The notes under the pieces: generated by a model
Database searches by the model: none
Seen by the model: only the letters and a program-made list of their open reading frames with translations
What the model was told of the DNA's origin: nothing
Program-made: the position numbers and the translations under genes
Assembly (NCBI GenBank): GCA_035627915.1
Contig: DASPKT010000353.1
Span: 1 to 10,246 of the forward strand
Origin: DASPKT01 sp035627915
GTDB lineage: Bacteria > Pseudomonadota > Alphaproteobacteria > Azospirillales > Azospirillaceae
Reading direction: 5' to 3'
Length of the DNA stretch: 10,246 nucleotides
Shown here: one piece after another, positions 6,630 through 10,246 of the stretch
Position numbering within the stretch: the stretch's first letter is position 1
Layout: each line of letters begins with the position of its first letter

Positions 6630-6660
6630 CCGGCGCCGGAGGCGATGCCTCAGGCGCCGG
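6630..6660 (-). terminator. Strong hairpin spanning the kinase stop codon
   Basis: Two 14-base arms (6630-6643 and 6647-6660) are complementary at 13 of 14 positions with a three-base loop. The stop TGA of the kinase (6650-6652) sits in one arm. A U-run is absent on either strand, so it may slow or attenuate transcription, or protect the kinase mRNA 3' end, rather than act as a standard terminator. The next gene starts 137 bases after the kinase stop. Confidence 0.45.
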
Positions 6661-8377
6661 CGGCCGGCACCAGCCAGGAGGCGGGCATGCGCAGGTGCCC
6701 GGCCAGCCCCGCGGGCCGCCACTCCACGGCATAGGTCCCGTCCAGCTGCGCCGCCACCGCCTGCAGGACGGTGGAGCCGATGCCGTCGCCTGCGGGCGGG
6801 CCGGCGATGGCGGGGCCGCCCGTTTCCTCCCACAGGATGTCGATGAACCCGTCCCCCGACACGGACCAGCGGACCGTCACCCGGCCGCCGGCGGCGCCCA
6901 GCGCGCCGTGCTTGACCGCGTTGGTGGCGAGTTCGTGGAAGACCATGCCCAGCGGCTGCACGGCGTCGGCGGCGATGCGCAGGGCCGGTCCGTCGAGCGT
7001 GACGCGGGCGCCCGGCTCGACGAAGGCGTTCAACTCCTCCCGCAGCAGCCGGTCCAGGTCGGCGCCGCTCCACTCCCCGGCCGCCAGCAGGCGGTGGGCG
7101 CGGGCCAGCGCCGCGATGCGGCCGTTCACCGCGGCGGCGAACGCCCCGGGCGAGTCGGCGCGGGTCAGCCGGACCACCGCCTGCACCACGGTCAACGCGT
7201 TCTTGGCCCGGTGGTCCACCTCGCGCATCAGCAGGGCGCGCTTCTCCTCGCCGCGCTGCCGCTCCGCCACCGCCGCGGAGAGGGCGCCGGCCACCGCCTC
7301 GACCTCGCGCAGCCGGCTGGGCCTCCCATCAACCGGCTCGCCGCGGCCGAAGGCCTGGGCCATGCCGGCCAGGGCATGGATGGGTGCGGCGATGCGCCGG
7401 CCGGCGACCAGCGCCAGGGCGACCGCGGCACCCGCCAGCAGGGCGCCGCCGCCCAGCATCATCCACACCGCGGCGTTCCAGGACGCGTCCACCTCCGCCC
7501 GCGGCGCGCCGACGGCGGTGATCCAGCCGGTGCGGGGCGAGCGCAGGTAGGCGGTGTAGACGGCGATGCCCTCCAGCGTGACGCTGGGGAAGACGCCCGC
7601 CTCGGCCCGCTCCAGCTGCTTCAGGATCGCCGTGTTGATCGACTGGCCCACGAACCGGTCGGCGGAGGGGATGCGGGCGACGATCGTGCCGCTGCGGTCG
7701 GCGACCACGACGATCCAGCCCGCCGGCAGCCCCTGCGCCTCCAGCAGCCCGGTCAGCCCGGCCGGCGTCACGCCGGTGCTGAGCACCATCTCGACCCGGC
7801 CGCCGCGCATGACCGGCACATCCACCGCGACCAGCCGGCGGCCCAGCGGGACGCCGACGAACAGGTCGGTGACCTGCGGCGCCGCGGTCGCCAGCACCCG
7901 CTCCAGCCGGGGCGTGCCCACGCGCCTGGGCAGCGGCGCGCCGTAAGGGAGGTTGGTGTTGACCAGCTGCTGGCCCTCGCGGTCGTAGAGCACGACCGAC
8001 CCGTCGCGCCGCGTGCGCGCCGTCGCCAGCGCCCGCGCGTGGAACCCCGCCATGTCCCCGGTGCCCAGCTCGGGCGCCGCGGCCAGCAGGTCGAGCGCCG
8101 TCGTCAGAGCGTCCAGCTCCCGGTCGATCGCGGCCGAGACGGAGCGGGCCAGGGCGAGCTGCCGCTCGCGGGAGAACTCCGCCTCCGCCGTGGCGAAGCG
8201 GACCAGCACGACGGCGGCGAACGCCACGACGGGCAGCGTCGCGGCCAGCACCAGGCCCACCAGGGCTGCCCGGATGGACCAGGCCCGGCCGGACGGGAGG
8301 CGGAGCCGGCGCCAGGGGGCCGGGACGGTCTCTTCTCCGGCGACCGGGCCGGCTGCGGCTTGCTCGTTGCTGGCCAA
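6650..8377 (-). CDS. HWE-family sensor histidine kinase with periplasmic Cache domain
   Basis: A membrane sensor kinase of about 575 residues. From the TTG at 8377: cytoplasmic leader with an Arg-rich stretch, first membrane helix about 36-61 (LVGLVLAATLPVVAFAAVVL), a large periplasmic part about 62-298 resembling a double Cache domain (VVLYDREGQQLVNTNLPYG; IVVVADRSGTIVARIP; AYLRSPRTGWITAVGAP), second helix about 305-326, HAMP-like linker, then the HWE core: phospho-accepting H389 in LLMREVDHRAKNALTVVQAV, ATP-binding HELATNAVKHGAL with N486, W516 and E518 in ILWEETGGP, and GDGIGSTVL. Cache domains usually sense small periplasmic ligands. No ATG lies upstream of the first helix in this frame; the TTG at 8377 is the only usual alternative start I find and its ribosome site is poor, so the N-terminus is uncertain. 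The solute-binding gene follows. Confidence 0.9.
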   Translation of the reverse strand: MASNEQAAAGPVAGEETVPAPWRRLRLPSGRAWSIRAALVGLVLAATLPVVAFAAVVLVRFATAEAEFSRERQLALARSVSAAIDRELDALTTALDLLAAAPELGTGDMAGFHARALATARTRRDGSVVLYDREGQQLVNTNLPYGAPLPRRVGTPRLERVLATAAPQVTDLFVGVPLGRRLVAVDVPVMRGGRVEMVLSTGVTPAGLTGLLEAQGLPAGWIVVVADRSGTIVARIPSADRFVGQSINTAILKQLERAEAGVFPSVTLEGIAVYTAYLRSPRTGWITAVGAPRAEVDASWNAAVWMMLGGGALLAGAAVALALVAGRRIAAPIHALAGMAQAFGRGEPVDGRPSRLREVEAVAGALSAAVAERQRGEEKRALLMREVDHRAKNALTVVQAVVRLTRADSPGAFAAAVNGRIAALARAHRLLAAGEWSGADLDRLLREELNAFVEPGARVTLDGPALRIAADAVQPLGMVFHELATNAVKHGALGAAGGRVTVRWSVSGDGFIDILWEETGGPAIAGPPAGDGIGSTVLQAVAAQLDGTYAVEWRPAGLAGHLRMPASWLVPAAGA

Positions 8378-8418
8378 TCCCCGATACCCGACCGCCCCTG
8401 CGCCATGCGACCGGGACA

Positions 8419-8444
8419 GGATAGGCCGCCCCGCGCCGGATAGG
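8419..8444. repeat. Direct repeat GGATAGG in the divergent intergenic region
   Basis: GGATAGG occurs at 8419-8425 and 8438-8444, a period of 19 bases (near two helical turns), between the divergent kinase and exported-protein genes. A pair on one face of the helix could bind a dimeric or tandem regulator. No known regulator is assigned. Confidence 0.3.
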
Positions 8445-8496
8445 AACAACCGAGCGGGCCGGGCAACCCAAGGCGGCGGAAATACCTGCGGCCTGT

Positions 8497-8510
8497 TTGC
8501 GCGCCGACAA
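8497..8510 (+). promoter_or_regulatory. Weak Crp/Fnr-type box (TTG-N8-CAA) before the ric operon
   Basis: TTGCGCGCCGACAA keeps the TTG-N8-CAA core shared by FNR, FixK, NnrR and Dnr sites but differs from TTGAY-N4-RTCAA at three inner positions. Centre 8503.5 would put a class II start at 8545, with CATGCT at 8533-8538 as a poor -10 (3 of 6). The start codon of the first gene is at 8573. The match is far weaker than the box at 2165-2178; it is recorded because ric and ubiT homologues are often controlled by this regulator family. Confidence 0.3.
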
Positions 8511-8572
8511 CGAACGGCCCGCGCTCCCCGCCCATGCTCCGCGTCCTGACGGCACTCACGATGGAGACCCCC

Positions 8573-8983
8573 ATGCGGCAGGCGGCACCCGGTTCCGGCA
8601 CCACCCCGGCGCGGCCGGCGCATCGATTGGCGCTGCTGCTGGCGGGTGCCGCCGTCCTGGCGGTCCTATCCGGTCCGTCCGCGGCGGACACCCCCGTGCG
8701 CGAGGCCTGCGGCCGCGCCGCCCGCTCCCCCGGCGCGGCGACGGCCGCCCTGCCCGCGGCGGAGCAGGACCGGGCCGTGCGTCTCTACGTGGAGCGGACG
8801 CTGGCCTATGCCGACTGCATCGACGGGCTGCTGGACTCCGACCAGGTGCGCTGGCCCCGGGCGGTGGAGGCGGAGGCGCTGCGCGACGCGGCGCTGGAGC
8901 GCATGGAGCGCGTCGTCCGGCGCCACAATGTCCGCGTCCGCGCCTGGCGGACGCAGCGCCCGCAGACGGCCGACGCCTCCTGA
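8573..8983 (+). CDS. Exported protein of unknown function with two cysteines
   Basis: A 136-residue protein I do not recognise. Residues 1-38 form a signal peptide with a long polar, Arg-containing n-region and a hydrophobic core at 18-33 (RLALLLAGAAVLAVLSG), cut near SAA before DT. The mature ~98 residues are mostly helical and charged, with two cysteines, C46 (REACGRAAR) and C82 (YADCIDGLL), that could form a disulfide; the C-terminus is Arg-rich. ATGs at 8534 and 8561 are in frame, but only 8573 has a ribosome site (GGAG six bases upstream) and it gives the most compact signal peptide. It ends 36 bases before ric on the same strand and is divergent from the kinase, so it is probably the first gene of the ric-ubiT operon. 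C-X2-C and CXXCH motifs are absent, so it is not a c-type cytochrome or thioredoxin. Confidence 0.7.
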   Translation: MRQAAPGSGTTPARPAHRLALLLAGAAVLAVLSGPSAADTPVREACGRAARSPGAATAALPAAEQDRAVRLYVERTLAYADCIDGLLDSDQVRWPRAVEAEALRDAALERMERVVRRHNVRVRAWRTQRPQTADAS

Positions 8984-9019
8984 CCCGCATCCCCCCCTCA
9001 TTTCCCGGAACGGACCCGA

Positions 9020-9709
9020 ATGTCAGAGACAGCGATCCTGAACCAGCCCGTGGCCGAGGTCGCCGCCGCCCTTCCGGGCGCGCCGGCGGTGCTGCGCGGC
9101 TCCGCCATCGACTACCGGCGCGGCGGCGCCGCGACGCTGGCCGACGCCGCGCGCGCCGCGGGTGCCGACCCGCAGGCGGTCGCCGCCTCCCTGCTGGCCG
9201 CCGCGCGCGACGGCAAGGCGGTGCCGCCGGCCCTGCTGCGCACGCCGGACCTCGTCGCCCACGTGCTGGAGCGCTTCCACGAGGGGCACCGCGCCGACCT
9301 CAGGGATATCCTGCCGCTGGCGGAAAAGGTGGAACGGGTGCACGCCGGGCATCCCGCCTGCCCCACCGGCCTGCGCGCCCTGCTGCGCGTGGTGGAGGCG
9401 GAGCTGGACCAGCACATGCGCAAGGAGGAGGAAATCCTCTTCCCCCTGCTGCTCCGGGGCAGCGCCGCCTTCCTGGCGGGGCCCATCCACTGCATGGGGC
9501 TGGAGCACGACGCGTTCGAGGAGCTGCTGGTCGAGCTGGAGCGGACCGCCGGCGGCTGCGTGCCCCCGGCCGACGCCTGCGGCACCTGGCGCACCCTCTA
9601 CGCCCGGCTGGGCCGCTTCGTGGACGAGGCGCGCGAGCACATGCACCTGGAGAACGACGTGCTGTTCCCCCGCTTCGCCCGCGCCGCCGACGGCGAGCTG
9701 GAGGGCTGA
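9020..9709 (+). CDS. ric: RIC/YtfE-type di-iron protein (iron-sulfur cluster repair)
   Basis: A 229-residue cytoplasmic homologue of E. coli YtfE and S. aureus ScdA, which help restore Fe-S clusters damaged by nitric oxide or oxidants. The N-terminal ScdA_N-like domain (about 5-65) has AEVAAALPGAPAVLRGSAIDY then GGAATLADAARAAG; the C-terminal hemerythrin-like domain (about 75-220) keeps the di-iron ligands at positions matching YtfE with a +3 offset: H87, H132, E136, H163, H207 and E211 (FHEGHR, DQHMRKEE, LEHD, EHMHLEND). KVERVHAGHP and PPADACGTWRTLY are close to YtfE. Odd feature: the Cys-Cys of the family motif DYCCGG (C30-C31 in YtfE) is R33-R34. The ATG has a modest site (CGGA, five bases upstream). 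Four bases separate its stop from the ubiT start. Confidence 0.93.
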   Translation: MSETAILNQPVAEVAAALPGAPAVLRGSAIDYRRGGAATLADAARAAGADPQAVAASLLAAARDGKAVPPALLRTPDLVAHVLERFHEGHRADLRDILPLAEKVERVHAGHPACPTGLRALLRVVEAELDQHMRKEEEILFPLLLRGSAAFLAGPIHCMGLEHDAFEELLVELERTAGGCVPPADACGTWRTLYARLGRFVDEAREHMHLENDVLFPRFARAADGELEG

Positions 9710-9713
9710 GGGC

Positions 9714-10246
9714 ATGACGCTGGACGCGGCACGTCCCGCCCCCTTCTCCTGGGTGCTGCTGGCCGGCCTCGGCTTGGCGGCGCTGCCGCCGGCCCCGGCG
9801 CAGCCCGCGCTGGCCCAGGCGCTGCGCACCATGCGGCGGCGCCACCCGAACGTCTTCTCCCGCCTGGAGGATCTGGGCGAGGCGGAGTTCCTGGTCGACC
9901 CGGTCGACCTGCCCGTGCATTTCCGGCTGCGCCCCGCGGGCCGCGCGCCGGCGCTGACGCTGCACCGCGGGCCCCCCGCCCCCGGCTGGACGGCCGCCCT
10001 GCGGGCGCCGATCGCGACCCTGCTGGCGCTGCTGCAGGGACGCTGCGACGGCGACGCCGCCTTCTTCGGCCGCGACCTGGTGGTGGAGGGGGACATGGCG
10101 GCGGCGCTGACCCTGCGCAACGCGCTGGACAATGCCGAGGTGCGGCTGCCCGACGACCTGCTGGCGGCCCTCGGCCCCCTCGCCCGCCCGGCCGCGTCGG
10201 CGGCCGCGCGGCTGGTCCCCGCGGCGGCGCGCCTGGGCGGCCTCGC
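9714..10246 (+). CDS. ubiT: Probable UbiT, SCP2-type accessory protein of O2-independent ubiquinone synthesis, 3' end missing
   Basis: The first 177 residues are visible; the frame is still open at the right edge. It carries an SCP2 lipid-binding domain (about 55-145): FLVDPVDLPVHFRLRPAG, then APIATLLALLQGRCDGD and AFFGRDLVVEGDMAAALTL, followed by RNALDNAEVRLP. The segment FFGRDLVVEGD..aaltlrNalDnaE matches E. coli UbiT/YhbT (FFQRRLVIEGD...). UbiT works with UbiU and UbiV in ubiquinone synthesis without oxygen, probably by presenting the lipid intermediate. An N-terminal hydrophobic stretch (11-30) is probably membrane-associating rather than a cleaved signal. ATG 9714 lies four bases after the ric stop, with GGAGG inside the ric 3' end, so the two are very likely co-transcribed. 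Other SCP2 proteins are possible, but the ric context favours UbiT; the E. coli protein is about 174 residues, so little may be missing. Confidence 0.8.
   Translation, partial: MTLDAARPAPFSWVLLAGLGLAALPPAPAQPALAQALRTMRRRHPNVFSRLEDLGEAEFLVDPVDLPVHFRLRPAGRAPALTLHRGPPAPGWTAALRAPIATLLALLQGRCDGDAAFFGRDLVVEGDMAAALTLRNALDNAEVRLPDDLLAALGPLARPAASAAARLVPAAARLGGL

Noticed and set aside
6554..8443. Plus-strand open frame of 629 codons opposite the kinase
   Set aside because: The kinase on the minus strand shows a full domain order with catalytic residues; the plus-strand product is composition-driven.
9023..10132. Minus-strand open frame of 369 codons opposite ric and ubiT
   Set aside because: Both plus-strand genes have conserved motifs and ligands; the minus-strand product is compositional.
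1..10246. CRISPR array, tRNA, rRNA, insertion sequence or prophage
   Set aside because: I saw no regularly spaced repeats, cloverleaf with a CCA end, transposase motif, terminal inverted repeats or integrase; base composition is even across the window.

Overview
This is a very GC-rich window (roughly 70-75% G+C by eye). Gene content suggests a free-living alphaproteobacterium, most likely Rhodospirillales/Azospirillum-like: an HWE-family histidine kinase, an orphan periplasmic solute-binding protein, a type II NADH dehydrogenase, HflX, and a RIC-UbiT pair typical of bacteria that respire without oxygen. The taxonomy is inference. I see no rRNA, tRNA, CRISPR, insertion sequence or phage gene. 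Nearly every base is coding and no gap between genes exceeds 200 bases.

Layout. 1-1162 (minus): the 5' end of an exported PDZ-domain protein and an AraC-family regulator. 1325-1900 (plus): a DUF1993 protein divergent from the regulator. 1920-2090 (minus): a 56-residue protein with a strong ribosome binding site and a very good FNR/FixK-type promoter. 2232-5668 (minus): a compact run hflX > ndh > 70-aa protein > single-domain response regulator; hflX and ndh overlap by four bases. 5778-8377 (minus): an HWE sensor kinase followed by an exported amino-acid-type solute-binding protein. 8573-10246 (plus): an exported 136-residue protein, a RIC/YtfE-type iron-sulfur repair protein, and the 5' part of a probable ubiT.

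How it fits together. The right end reads as an anaerobic or nitrosative-stress operon: RIC repairs NO- or oxidant-damaged Fe-S centres, and UbiT serves oxygen-independent ubiquinone synthesis, which also needs the Fe-S proteins UbiU and UbiV (not in this window). The ndh product uses quinone. The orphan gene at 1920-2090 has a TTGAC-N4-ATCAA box exactly 41.5 bases upstream of the start point predicted from a -10-like hexamer, so it is probably switched on when oxygen is low. The kinase and solute-binding protein look like a sensory pair whose partner regulator is not evident.

Most interesting points: the FNR-type promoter serving an unrecognised small gene; a RIC protein in which the usual Cys-Cys pair of the N-terminal domain is Arg-Arg while the di-iron ligands are intact; and the ric-ubiT coupling behind an unknown two-cysteine exported protein.
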